From Plantago elongata (Eukaryota; Streptophyta; Magnoliopsida; Lamiales; Plantaginaceae), in NCBI GenBank assembly GCA_036897095.1, contig JAYMSP010002188.1, forward strand, positions 1 through 25,712: a DNA stretch of 25,712 nt, in the 5' to 3' direction. Position numbers and translations under genes: made by a program. Below are positions 8,609 to 22,621 of this stretch, one piece after another. The stretch's first letter is position 1, and each line of letters begins with the position of its first letter. Below the pieces are notes generated by a model. That model did not search any database and was not told the origin of the DNA. It saw nothing but the letters and a program-made list of their open reading frames with translations.

Positions 8609-10354
8609 GGTGCCACAGGAGACCAATTGATGAACGAGATTTTGGTTTGCTACAAGTGCACTTTGCCCGAGTACTTTTTGTGATAATTACTAAGTCCATC
8701 ATCATACACACTAGTGCATATAGTATTCATTTAAGAGCTTGTGCCTCACTACATCTTTTCATTGTATAGATTTTATACTTTGACATTACCAGTTTGTATA
8801 TGTTATTAAACATAAAATGATCTCAAATTTTCATAATTCCTTTGCAACTCTACGTTCGAACAATAAAATTCCCATCATTGTAATTGTTGAATCCTATAAT
8901 AACCATTAAGGGGTGTTAAACTTCCAAAGTGGCTGATCACTTATTTGAAATGATTTACTTTATCAATATGGCATGAGCCACAATGAGTATAGGATACAAA
9001 TCGCACCTAACGCCCGCAACTCTACCTGAGTCCACGTTAAGCTTTAAATTGGATTCAAGGTGAAGAAGATTCATCTATGTCCAGAAAATTAAAACTGAAA
9101 AAAGTAAAATAGAAAGCTATGGTGATTTGGGTTAATTTGTTTATTCCTGGAAATGGAAAAAAGATGAAGTTTTAAGTTTAAAAGTATGAATTAAGAAATG
9201 TGACCTACCGCGTAAGATATTGCTCGTGATGGACATTGATTAATTTGTACATGCATCACATGACTTGAGGATCAACGAATCCAATGATGCTCTTTTTCCT
9301 CGCTTTGTATCATTGCTCCTGTATTCTATATATTTCCAGATAACTCCAATAGTGACCAATCTCGAGCCATGTTGTGTTTCTATTGTCTCGCCTGGTATGA
9401 CTAGCTTCATTCTTGACATATTATGTACGATATAAAATTATATATATAATTTTCAATTTATTGCAATCACAACGTATACAAACTTACTCATAAAAGTAAA
9501 TTAAACTCAGTATACACACATTCTGCATCTTTTCACTTCTAAATCCTAAAGACCAATATTTGAATCCTGGCCGATCCTCATAACTATTAGAGGAATTTGT
9601 TGTTTCTTGTTGGAAAATCGAAATGTTGAGGAAAATTAAGTGCCCGTGAAACAAAATGCTTTTGGGTGCACCCGTGAGTAATCTGGGGGCACGTACTTAA
9701 TTAGTGACTACTTTGTAACTCTAATTACCACCATAAAATGCTAAACCATCGCTTCATCAGATGTAATTAACCTTTAATTGGTTTTGGACTCGGTAACTTG
9801 CAAGCAACCTATATATAATCATGCCCTATATTAATATTTGTGCATGCTTAACTCTTGTGACTTTCTTCAAGTTGTATCTAAAGTAATGGACTTAATTGGT
9901 CACTTGCAGTTGGTTTCACAGTAAAATTCAGAGTTACAAAAGTGTAAATTCACAAGGAATATTCATTCAAAGATCTTCCAGAATATATTTTAATTCTTAT
10001 TTTTCTATTTTCATCTGTTACTTAGTATTTTCTTATCATGTACTTTAGTCGATCTTTTATCATTTTTCGGGTAAATTGCATTTGATACCCTACATATATT
10101 GTAGATTGTCTTTTAGCACAAGTTCTAGAACATGATGAGATTTTTATTTTATTGCTGATAATATTTATTTCTAGAATAACTTCAAAATTAGTTAAAGATA
10201 ACCTAGCCCCTAACCAATGAGGACGCCAACAACATCACAACTTAGAACTCTTGTTAATTCGTCTATGAATTCACCAATTCTCTTTTTAAAATCCCAACAG
10301 ATAAATTGTTTTGAAATAAACCACTAAATTAAAAGGAAATGCTAATATAGAAGA
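8609..10354. other. Intergenic stretch after the D27-like gene
   Basis: The first part should be the 3' untranslated region; an AATAAA at 8862-8867 is a candidate poly(A) signal. The rest is AT-rich DNA in which I recognise no gene, RNA or clear repeat. A short GC-richer patch near 9660-9695 contains the palindrome GGGTGCACCC. Confidence 0.4.
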
Positions 10355-10510
10355 GGCTGTTTGGATGGACATTTGAGTGGGTATTTGGATGAATTTTGGT
10401 GAAAATTGTGTTTGGATGGAACATTAGAGTGGGTATTTTAAGTGTATTTTAGGCCAAACCACTGTTCATCGAGTTAAATGGAAAATATTCAAATCTCCAT
10501 CCAATCAGTC
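10355..10510. mobile_element. 156-bp TIR MITE candidate
   Basis: The left end (10355-10376, GGCTGTTTGGATGGACATTT) and the reverse complement of the right end (10489-10510) match at about 19 of 22 positions. The interior repeats the left word (GTGTTTGGATGGAACATTAG, about 10409-10428). The TTTGGATGG-type end is familiar from non-autonomous plant elements. No clean target duplication is visible. Confidence 0.55.
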
Positions 10511-10517
10511 CCGAAGT

Positions 10518-10660
10518 GATTTGAAACAAACCTCTAGGAGGTATGATTTTAAAACAGACCTCTAAATTTGAAAGTGGAGATAAGTATGATTTTGTAAGAA
10601 ACATCTACGTCTGAAAATTGAATAAGATAAGAATGATTTGGAAATAAACCGGCCTCTACT
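10518..10660 (+). repeat. 43-bp minisatellite, cluster 1
   Basis: GATTTT/GATTTG-led units start at 10518, 10545, 10588 and 10635 (spacings 27, 43 and 47). The core after the lead is an AAA(C)AGACCTCTAAATTTGAAA-type word followed by GATAAGTAT. The same unit recurs in the same orientation at 14112-14280. Confidence 0.6.
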
Positions 10661-10664
10661 TGAA

Positions 10665-11040
10665 TTATCTTTAGACCAGGTAATCGGGTTATTCGGATCA
10701 GATTTGAATCGAGTCAGTTTAGGTCGGATCATTCTCGTCCGTTTTTCATTTCGGGTCATTTTTTAGGTCGGGTCGGGTTTGGGTCATTTCGGATTGTTGA
10801 TGTTTCGGGTCACTTTAAACCGGATCATTTCGGATCGGGTCACTTCGGTTTCAGATGTTATTCGGATTTGGGTCTTTTCGGATTAAAAAAAAATTGGATT
10901 GTTTCGGGTCGACTGTTTTTGAATTTTGGTGTTATTCGGGTTTGGGTCCTTTCGGATTAAAAAAGTCGGATTGTTTCGGGTTAAATATTTTCAGGTTTGG
11001 GTCGTTTGCGAACTAAAATATTTCGGATTGTTTCGTGTCA
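10665..11040 (+). repeat. CGGGTC/CGGATC degenerate array 1
   Basis: The words TTCGGGTC, TTCGGATC, TTTGGGTC and GGATTGTTTCGGGT are packed throughout. GGATTGTTTCG begins at 10896, 10968 and 11025, showing larger units of about 57-72 bp built on a shorter word. The array is much more CG-dense than its flanks. It encodes no plausible protein. It reads in the same direction as the array at 11920-12285. Confidence 0.65.
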
Positions 11041-11919
11041 AATATTGAGGTAATTTTATGCAATGCAAAATTTTAATATACTATACAATGATACTTTGTT
11101 ACTGTTGAAAGTCTCTTTCTTCTAACTTCTAACCTGTGAAAGATTTCTCTAATTAAAGTTTTGTGATTTTGGATTTGAATTGACAAAGAACATGAGAATG
11201 TAATTAATTTGCTACTTACTATGCAATATGTTGCAGGAAAATGTACCAGATTATCATCTTTGTAGTCCTTTTCATTTAATAAATCGTGTTTCTTTTTATA
11301 TTATATTTATGTCTCAGACGTGTTCATAAATATAATGTCTCTGCAAGTGAATTATTCAATGGTTTATGAGGAGTTTAAAGTCTCCATTCAAATAATTGAT
11401 AGATGATACACAATTATACTTGTAAATGGAGAACATATATCAATATGACTTAACTGCTTGATGAACTTAATGCAATTTAATCACACCTACATTTACTTTT
11501 AACTTTTTTAAGTAGAGTACTAAAAGGTACAAGTTTGTTGGATAAACTTTAAAAGTCATCCTTTTTTGAGGACTGAAAAATTAAGTGAAAATAAAGAAAA
11601 AAAACCTAACACTCGTAGCATGTTGCGATCATTCTAGTTTTATAATAGTAGCATTCAAGATTAATGTCTATGAAATCTTCTTATCGAGGTGAATTTAAAA
11701 ACATGTTCAATTTTTTTTAATTTTTATTGATAAAATTTAATAATAGAGATACTTCATGTCCAACCAACTATCCTATAGCACAATAAAAAATCTAGATTAT
11801 ATACAATAACTTTAGTTTATTCAATTTACATCAACAAGTTATAAGAGGTTCATGTTTTAAACGGTGCCCTCAGTGATAAAATACATTGTGATACTTGTGA
11901 TTTCGCGTCAAATCTAATT
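11041..11919. other. AT-rich spacer between the two CGGGTC arrays
   Basis: About 880 bp of AT-rich sequence separates the two arrays. I found no open frame, RNA gene or repeat of note in it. It may be the body of the same element that carries both arrays, or an insertion into one longer array. Confidence 0.35.
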
Positions 11920-12285
11920 CAGGTGATTTCGGATCGTTTGAGTACGCGTCGGAAGATTCGGGTCAATTCTAATTCGGATCATTTCGGACCGAATGATTTT
12001 GAGTCAATTCTAAATCGGGTCATTTCGGACCGAATGATTTGGGTCAATTTGGATTCGAATCAATTCGGATTGGGTCATTTCGGGTCAATTCTAAACTCGG
12101 ATCAATTCGGATCGGGTGGTTTTAGGTCAGTTCTAATTTGGATCATTTCGAATTGGGTCTATTCATATCATTATAATTGGGTCGCTTCGGATACACCGGG
12201 TCAATTCGTGTTTCGGGTTATTTTCGAGTATGGTAATTTCGGGGCATTTTTAAATTCGGATCGGGTCTCGGATTATTTTTAAATA
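11920..12285 (+). repeat. CGGGTC/CGGATC degenerate array 2, ~41-bp period
   Basis: The marker TTCTAA begins at 11967, 12008, 12089 and 12131, giving spacings of 41, 81 (two units) and 42. Within each unit shorter TTCGGATCAATT/TTCGGGTCATTT words of about 11-12 bp repeat. A 119-codon open frame across the array is an artefact of a repeat whose length is roughly a multiple of three and translates to repetitive Asp/Phe/Ser/Asn sequence. Confidence 0.7.
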
Positions 12286-12695
12286 TAACGAACGTGATAA
12301 TTTCGAATCCATTTTGGAGTTTAAATTGAGTTTGGGTAAAGATAGTAAGGTATAATTATCATGGATCATTATTAGAGGTTCTGAATTTCTGATGTAGTTC
12401 TTTTAGAGTGCACGAAATTGCATGGTTTGGTTATTAACGGGAAAAAGCCAACGATGATAAGTAATTAATTAAGATGATGCTTCATGATTATAGAGTGGGT
12501 ACCTTCGGATAAGGCTTCAACAGAAATGCTATCACAAGTTCTAAATTCAATGAACACAGGGCAGGGCCCTTTTCTTAATTACATTTTGTAAATTCATTTT
12601 TAGCTGATATTCCATTTGTTCTATTAAAGTTTTACAATTAGATTACCTAAAGTTAAGTGCAATATCATTGAGTTCATATTCAAACCATGCAGACT
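12286..12695. other. Intergenic stretch, nothing recognised
   Basis: AT-rich sequence with no supported gene, RNA or repeat. Confidence 0.35.
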
Positions 12696-12835
12696 TAGGC
12701 TATATTAATGTATTCGGGTACAAACTTATTTAATTCAGTTCAATTCTTTTTTTTACACTTTCCATAATAGTTCAGTTTAATCTATTTAAAAGAGTCCAGT
12801 TTAGTTCAACCGAACAAAACACATATTCAATTTAG
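12696..12835. mobile_element. degenerate MITE candidate with TTCAGTT core
   Basis: The interior is made of TTCAGTTCAATTC, GTTCAGTTTAATC and CCAGTTTAGTTCAACC words like those in the 4885-5010 element. The left part (TAGGCTATATTAATGTATTC) and the reverse complement of the right part (ATATGTGTTTTGTTCGG) share a loose inverted repeat of about 15 in 22. It could be a decayed relative of the 4885 element, or only a similar base composition. Confidence 0.35.
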
Positions 12836-13445
12836 GAGCATAAAAAGTAACTAACTTATAGAGTCGATTGATAAATCCGCCTCCTCGTCTCTAGTGGGAT
12901 CTCGCTTCTCATTACAATCGAGTATGAACTCCTCCCTTCACATTTTTGTAAAGATTTGCAATGATAATAACTGATCGCTATTGTCACAAATAATAGCGTC
13001 ACTAAGGGCATCATTTGCTATAGTGTGCCAGCATCTCGGATTTGCGTCATGGACCTTTTTTTCTTACACGAGTAAATTTTTTTATTTATAAGAGTAAAAA
13101 ATACAAGTAGTACTTTTAACGAAACAATTACAAAATAAATAAATTCATATCGTTTAAATTATAGACCAATTTCTAAATCACAACTATAACAATATCCAAA
13201 TCAAATACAATCGTCAAATTCAACACTAGCTCCTTATCTCAACACCAGTGATGCTCCATCACCATAACATGCTCAATATGTACCTCACCAGCTTATCTTC
13301 TCCAGCAAAAATGACATATCCATCTCATGACTAGTTTCATACTGGGATAAAATCCACCGTCAATTTTAGATATAATTCGGTAGTGTCTATTTACTTTGGT
13401 GCGTGCTGGTTTGGTATACACATCCATCAACCCTCACGACACTAA
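12836..13445. other. Intergenic stretch with a short open minus-strand segment
   Basis: Mostly AT-rich DNA. The word CGCTATT..AATAGCG around 12975-13000 is a small inverted repeat of a kind common in plant DNA elements. An 18-mer, ATTTGCGTCATGGACCTT (13040-13057), is repeated exactly at 13923-13940. From 13057 leftwards the minus strand stays open for about 39 codons starting KVHDAN, with no recognised domain. Confidence 0.35.
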
Positions 13446-13949
13446 AAACGTTTTTTGGTAGTATCTGAACATGACCAACACGACAACGGTGATGCAAGCG
13501 CACCATAATCCACTCCGAGGCCATTCTTAATCATGTTCTTCCACTCTATGACATCTTTCAAGTCACTTGGCATGTAATTTAAGACGTGATCAAGAATCCC
13601 TCAAAATATTAAAAACTAAATCACACTGGTCTAGTTACTTGAGTTAAGCGTCTCGAGACTCCTCAGAATATACAAAGAGACTCCTCTTACCGAGATTTAA
13701 GATCAAAATCCATTCACGCAATCAAAAATTAAAATAATCTCAAGATATCAGCTCTTGAAGATATTAAAAATTAAATTGCAGTGATTCAGTTACTTTAGTT
13801 AAAATTACGGGACTCCGAAGAGTAAATAAAGCACTCCTCTCAACGAGACAAGAGGATATAGTGTATACCTGACCCTCGCACTGAATACATGGATCCCAAT
13901 TGCGGAGAAAAATATCACACCAATTTGCGTCATGGACCTTAGCGTGCAT
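13446..13949 (-). pseudogene. degraded coding fragment, possibly receptor-kinase (LRK10L/WAK-like) ectodomain
   Basis: Two minus-strand stretches look protein-like. The upstream one (13949 to about 13764) reads NWDPCIQCEGQVYTISSC and later VTESLQFNF. The downstream one (about 13602 to 13447) reads GILDHVLNYMPSDLKDVIEW, then KNGLGVDYGALAS and a CWSC. The spaced cysteines and the hydrophobic GxxVDYG-then-CxxC pattern recall extracellular domains of plant LRK10-like/WAK-associated receptor kinases, but I cannot confirm this without a search. The first stretch is followed by stops, and a partial copy of the region between them is repeated about 155 bp away (13608 and 13763). No kinase domain is nearby. 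I read it as a broken, partly duplicated exon relic. Confidence 0.3.
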
Positions 13950-14111
13950 GATGTATCTAACTTTAGATTTTCATCTCTTTTAATTTTTCGACTTACCATC
14001 TGGTGTGTTTGATACACGTCTAAGGTGTTTTCATACTCCAACACATATTCGATTAATATCTTTCAATTTTTATTTACACGTTGTGTATTCTAACAAAGAA
14101 ATAAGTTTTAA
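13950..14111. other. Short AT-rich spacer
   Basis: Nothing recognised between the coding relic and the 43-bp repeat cluster. Confidence 0.3.
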
Positions 14112-14280
14112 ACGAATCTCTAAAATTGAAAACTATGATAAGAGTGTAGAGAAACCTAAAAATCTGAAAGATGATAAGAATAATTTTCAAAGAAGTCTCT
14201 AAAATTGAAAATTATGATAAGAATAATTTTCAAAGAAGTCTCTAAATTTGAAAAAGTAAAATAAAGAAGTCTCTAAACTT
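14112..14280 (+). repeat. 43-bp minisatellite, cluster 2
   Basis: GATAAGA-led units start at 14137, 14173 and 14216 (spacings 36 and 43). The two best copies share ATAAGAATAATTTTCAAAG and AAGTCTCTAAA exactly, and a fourth partial copy ends at about 14280. The order of words (ATTTT, AA.A, CTCTAAA, TTGAAA, GATAAG.AT) is the same as in cluster 1 at 10518-10660. Confidence 0.75.
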
Positions 14281-14369
14281 GCCAAACTAGCGTGGACTAG
14301 CAGCAGTGTTAATTGCATTTTCCTGGGGGAGATATCATATAGTATAATTTGACTCGTTTAGTTATATTT

Positions 14370-15600
14370 TTCTGAACAAAATTTACTTCATCAAATCAAT
14401 ACAATTTTAATGTTAAATGTACATATTTACCCCTTAAAGTAAATAAACATCTCTAAGCCTTCTCCTTTTTATTGACACATGTCACGTTCCTATTCATCAT
14501 TTTTCTTCTTTTTAAATTTTAATTTTGTTCAATTTAAAATGTTTATAACTTAAAAAAAAATTAAAATGTAAAAAATAAATAAAAATCACCAAAAATTTTA
14601 TATTTTCGAGATCTATAAATAGAGATCACTCTCAACTATGTTTGAATTATTATTTTGATATGTATAAAAATCACCAACAACTTTATTTAAATCTTAAAAA
14701 ATGGTAAAACAATTCTAAAAATACAATAATAATTATTTTAAATTAAACACTCTTATAAATATCTTGAATATATAAGAATAATCATTTATATTAAAAAATA
14801 TTATACCCGAATCCAATGATCGATACTCCGTTCTCCGTGTTCGATGTTCGTCACTCCGTCTCCGATGCACAGTGCCCGTATTTGATGTTCGATATCCGTA
14901 AGCAATGTCCGGTAACCATAACCACTGTCCGGTATGTGTCCGTCCAATCCGATATTCGTATTCGATGCCGATACTCGTGTTCGATGTCAGGTATCCGAAT
15001 CCGATGTCCGTCACCCGTATTTAATGTTCGGTATCCGTAAGTAATGCCCAACAACTGTACTCATTGTCCAGTATCCGCCTGTCACCTGTATCTAATGCAA
15101 GATACTCATGTTTGATGTTTGGTATCCGTAAGCAATGCCCATACCCATTACTCTGTATCTGTGTATGATTCCCAGTCCGGTTACCCTATATGATTATCAT
15201 ATCATGTTGCTAGTTTAATTATTACCCCAATATAATAAAATTACACTTTTGAACTCGTTTTACAATTTATTAAGATTCAAATAAAGTCGTTAGTGATTTT
15301 TATAGATCTCGAAAAAATAATTCAAACATAGTTAAGAGCGGTCTCTATTTATATATCTCGAAAATGTATAGTTGTTGGTTATTTTATTTTTTTAATATTT
15401 TTTATTTTAAGTTATAGACGTTTTAAATTGGACAAAACTAAATTTATAGAGAAAGATGAATAGGTAAATAAATGAATTAGTGAAATGAAGAAAATAACAT
15501 GTGAGCCCACTTAATTATTCTTACATAGTTAGTATATAAATATATACTATTTAATAAAAATTGTATGAAGTTGTTAATGATTTTATTGGTGAAAGAAAAT
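14370..15600. mobile_element. Foldback element with ~250-350-bp inverted arms and minisatellite core
   Basis: The left arm (about 14370-14735) and right arm (about 15240-15600) are imperfect inverted copies. Anchor pairs include TTCGAGATCTATAAATAGAG (left) with CTCTATTTATATATCTCGAA (right), AACTATGTTTGAATTATT with its complement near 15325, and GTTCAATTTAAAATGTTTAT with ATAGACGTTTTAAATTGGAC. The outer edges are diffuse and no target duplication was found. Between the arms lies an AT-rich left spacer and a CG-richer minisatellite (14806-15185). No transposase is present. Long-armed foldback structure suggests a Mutator-like or Foldback-type non-autonomous transposon. Confidence 0.7.
14806..15185 (+). 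repeat. GATGTCCGGTATCCGTA-type degenerate minisatellite
   Basis: About 18-23-bp units of the form GATGT(T/C)CG(G/A)TATCCGTA repeat across 380 bp. Larger copies are visible: TTTGATGTTCGATATCCGTA at 14881, a variant with TTTAATG at 15020, and TTTGATGTTTGGTATCCGTA at 15111, each followed by AG(C/T)AATG. Open frames on both strands across it are repeat artefacts. It forms the core of the foldback element. Confidence 0.75.
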
Positions 15601-15931
15601 TGAAAGGAATGTAGTAATTTAGTATGAATGAGAAAAAACCCCATATTTTACACGAAAATCACGCAGGCTGTTAGGACTTGGGAGTTAACTATAAGCTCCA
15701 CTTCTCCTCTTTCTAATTTCTACAGAACAAAGCCCAACAAAGCCAATAATCTTTTGTCTTATCAACAGTACCATTCCATGTCTTGAGTAGAATCAGTTTT
15801 CCACCGATAGACTTTTGCAATAACTTTTGTTTCTTGGCTTGGAACATTTTGTCATATTTAGCGCAGTTAATGTCTCGTGACTCAACTGTTGTCTCATGAA
15901 CTCATACAACTACTAACGCCTCTCTAACTAA

Positions 15932-18163
<2,232 letters not shown>

Positions 18164-18351
18164 CTTTCAGTAGTACCAAAGATGAAAGAACATTTTGTGA
18201 AATCTAAAGCATATATAGCTAGTGAAATAGTCCTTGGAAAAAATTCCAACGAGACTTTTGGGGAAAGTGAAACTGTACTTTGACATTCCTTAATGGTAAT
18301 TTATGATAGTATCAAGTTATAATTTCAGTAATTTACACCTTTTTCTTATAG

Positions 18352-18357
18352 AATAAA
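18352..18357 (+). terminator. Candidate poly(A) signal of the GH9 gene
   Basis: An AATAAA lies 189 bases after the GH9 stop codon, following T-rich sequence; the distance is normal for a plant 3' untranslated region. Confidence 0.5.
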
Positions 18358-18401
18358 TTTGCTTTTGTAGACTCCTTCCGTCCGTCACAATTCGAATGAT
18401 A

Positions 18402-18521
18402 TGCTTCGAATTCAGTAAACAAATTTAATTTTAACTATACATTCATAATGAATTGTTAATATACTTCGAATTCATATAAACAAATTTAATTTTAACTATA
18501 CATTCATGATGAACCGTAACA
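18402..18521. repeat. 60-bp tandem duplication
   Basis: CTTCGAATTCA begins at 18404 and 18464, and both copies continue with AAACAAATTTAATTTTAAC and TATACATTCAT. The word ACTCCTTCCGTCCGTCACAA just upstream (18371) resembles a Stowaway-type end, and TCGGGACATAGTA near 18881 could be a decayed partner, but the match is too weak to call an element. Confidence 0.65.
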
Positions 18522-19194
18522 ATATTTAAGTAAATTATATAATGATAAAGTCGAACATTATGAAGTATTATCTTAATAATAGTTTCTTAACTTTCAAAGG
18601 ACTAATATTATACCGAAAGCAACATGACAATTTTGAAATGCATTTTCAAGTTATCTCAATAATAATATCATAAATCTTACATGTTTGATTTTGCTTGTAT
18701 TTTATCTTCCAAAAAAACACGGAAGAAATTACAATTAAAATAAAATAATGTAATAATGCTACCTTATAGAAATTTGATATTGTGACAAGAAACTTTTTAT
18801 TAAAAATTTAAATATTTTAATATTATCGTGGGAACCTTTATTAAATTAAAAACGTAAAAGTACAATACAAAAACATTATATCGGGACATAGTAAATATAT
18901 ATGTTTCAGCCACTAATTAATATAATACAATTAAATTTTCAAGTAAGAATTGAAGAGTAAGATCATGTTCTCTTCAATTGATTTTGTAAATTGAACTTAT
19001 ATGAATTGAATTGAGATCATGTTCTCTTCAACTGATTTGAATTGAATTGTAGTATATAAAATATAAGTATTAAACTAATTCAAATGTAATTGAATTGAAT
19101 GTGTTTGCATATGAAGGAAGCAAGCAAAGTCTAATCATTGTAATTTGTAATTCTAATAAAAATTCTCCAGGACTACGTATTATAAAAAATGACC
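18522..19194. other. Intergenic AT-rich stretch
   Basis: No gene recognised. GATCATGTTCTCTTCAA(T/C)TG occurs twice in direct orientation (18961 and 19014, 53 bp apart); the same word forms the end of the 4885-5010 MITE candidate, so remains of that family may be here. Confidence 0.4.
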
Positions 19195-21105
<1,911 letters not shown>

Positions 21106-21304
21106 GACTTTAGTGATATATAAAAAAACTCCCTTCCTATGAATTAGTTATATTCAATTTTAAATATATCTTCAAATTAAATACTAAAGATAGTATATTT
21201 AATAATCAAAACAAATCTACAATTAACTAATTAGATTCTGTTTAGATCTGGTTACGTTAGAATAGTGAATAAAGTAAAAATATGCAAACATCATCAAAAT
21301 AACT
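21106..21304. other. AT-rich spacer
   Basis: Nothing recognised. Confidence 0.3.
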
Positions 21305-21760
21305 AAGCATCATTCAACCAAGTTATCTTTCTTCTAGTTTATTTGATCTATCTCCAAGCATCTTTTTTCTTCCAATTTTACAAGCATCATTATTCCAATT
21401 TACAAGCATCATTCTTCCAATTATGCAAGCATCTTTATTTCAACTTTCAATTTTTTTCTATAAAATTTTAACGTTTATTTTTATCTCCAAGCATATTTCT
21501 TCTAAATTTAATTAGTAGCATCATTTAACATTATGTTACAAACATTATCAATAGGAAACAAGCATCATATTAGTACTGCAAAATCATTCAACATTACATT
21601 ACAAGCATCGTATAATCCAAGCATCAAATGAGAAATAAACATATATTAGTACTGCAAGCATCGTTTAGCGAGTATCATATTAGTACGGTATACATAATTT
21701 AACATTAAATTATAAGCATCATATATTACGATCATGCAAAACGAAACAAGCATCATACTA
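21305..21760. repeat. Irregular field of the heptamer AAGCATC
   Basis: The exact word AAGCATC begins at 21305, 21356, 21382, 21404, 21427, 21560, 21603, 21619, 21656, 21714 and 21748: eleven copies in about 450 bp, with further near-copies at 21489 and 21507. It is usually preceded by C or AC and followed by AT. Longer shared words (TTCCAATTTTACAAGCATC; ATATTAGTACTGCAAGCATC) show it arose from decayed tandem copies of about 20-50 bp. Spacing is not regular, so this is not a CRISPR array or a simple satellite. Confidence 0.7.
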
Positions 21761-22110
21761 ATTAGTAAAAAAAATCTAACAATGAAAGATGTAGGAACCT
21801 AGAAGGTTGATTACTTTGATAATGATGCTCCTATCAATTAGCATATGCTTGTTTAATTTGTTTCAACTGGCATGTGAACGTATTTTGAATTAGTTTTCTA
21901 TAAATATGGAATAGATTTTATCAATTCTAGTGTATTTTATTTCAAATGTACTAAATATCACTAATTTGTAGAAAGTTTTTCATGTATCACGAAAGTGTAA
22001 GAAGTTTTTAAAAGTTACACTAATTTGTAATTATCACTTTTAAAAGAAGATGGAGATATTTGATATTTCACTCAATCTCTAGAAGATATTTGTAATTCTT
22101 TTTAAATATG
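21761..22110. other. AT-rich spacer
   Basis: No gene. Just downstream of the AAGCATC field, GATGCTCC and CATATGCTTG (21825-21853) are inverted forms of the same word. Around 21960-22040 short words (AAGTTTTTAAAAGTTACAC, TAATTTGTA) recur in direct and inverted form. Confidence 0.35.
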
Positions 22111-22113
22111 ATA

Positions 22114-22141
22114 CTAGTACTAATCCGTGACGTGCGTCACG
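22114..22141 (-). mobile_element. Helitron-like 3' terminus
   Basis: Read on the minus strand, a 7-bp-stem hairpin (CGTGACG-CA-CGTCACG, 22126-22141) is followed by 8 bases and then CTAG (22117-22114), with T as the next base. A hairpin shortly before a terminal CTRR, inserted before a T, is the hallmark of a Helitron 3' end. The element would extend to higher coordinates; I could not find its 5' TC end, and no Rep/helicase is encoded. A related word (AACCCGTGACGATACCAC) occurs at 22422. Confidence 0.45.
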
Positions 22142-22621
22142 AGATGGTTTACTTCAAATATTAAATGTAATGACAAAATTAAAAATATCACTGAGACAAT
22201 AAAATGAAAGGAAAATATTGTTTCAAGTAATGTAAGAAAAGGTATAACTATATAGTAGTATTTCAATCATCGAGAATAAAGTAACAAAGTTTTGAGGTTG
22301 AGTAACCGTAAATGTAGTAGAAAAAATAATAATTCATAGACATTTCACTTAGACAATAATCACAATAATCCATGTCATGTCCACAATGAAGAATGTCTAC
22401 CTGCACATAGTGTTAGAATTAACCCGTGACGATACCACAGTATAGTTTGCTTTTAATAATAAAAAGAAAATAAATAATAAAAAATAAATTAATCAGGAGA
22501 ATAATGTAATCATTATGTAAACAACGTTGGTTATGGGTCAGTTCGTAATCCTTCTATCACGTATACGCGTTTCCTTTAACAAAATCAGAATAAAATATAA
22601 AAGTACACACCACAATCAATA
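22142..22621. other. AT-rich stretch, possible Helitron interior
   Basis: No gene or RNA recognised. If the terminus at 22114-22141 is real, this is the inside of a non-autonomous Helitron. Confidence 0.3.

Noticed and set aside
11923-12282. 119-codon frame
   Set aside because: It lies wholly in the CGGGTC array and translates to repetitive sequence; open frame is a by-product of the repeat.
14112-14280. CRISPR-like array
   Set aside because: Repeats abut without unique spacers, and the sequence is plant nuclear DNA.
14733-15054. Three overlapping open frames on both strands
   Set aside because: All come from the foldback element's minisatellite.
18371-18895. Full Stowaway element between ACTCCTTCCGTCC and TCGGGACATAGTA
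   Set aside because: The ends match too poorly and the length is larger than usual; kept only as a note.
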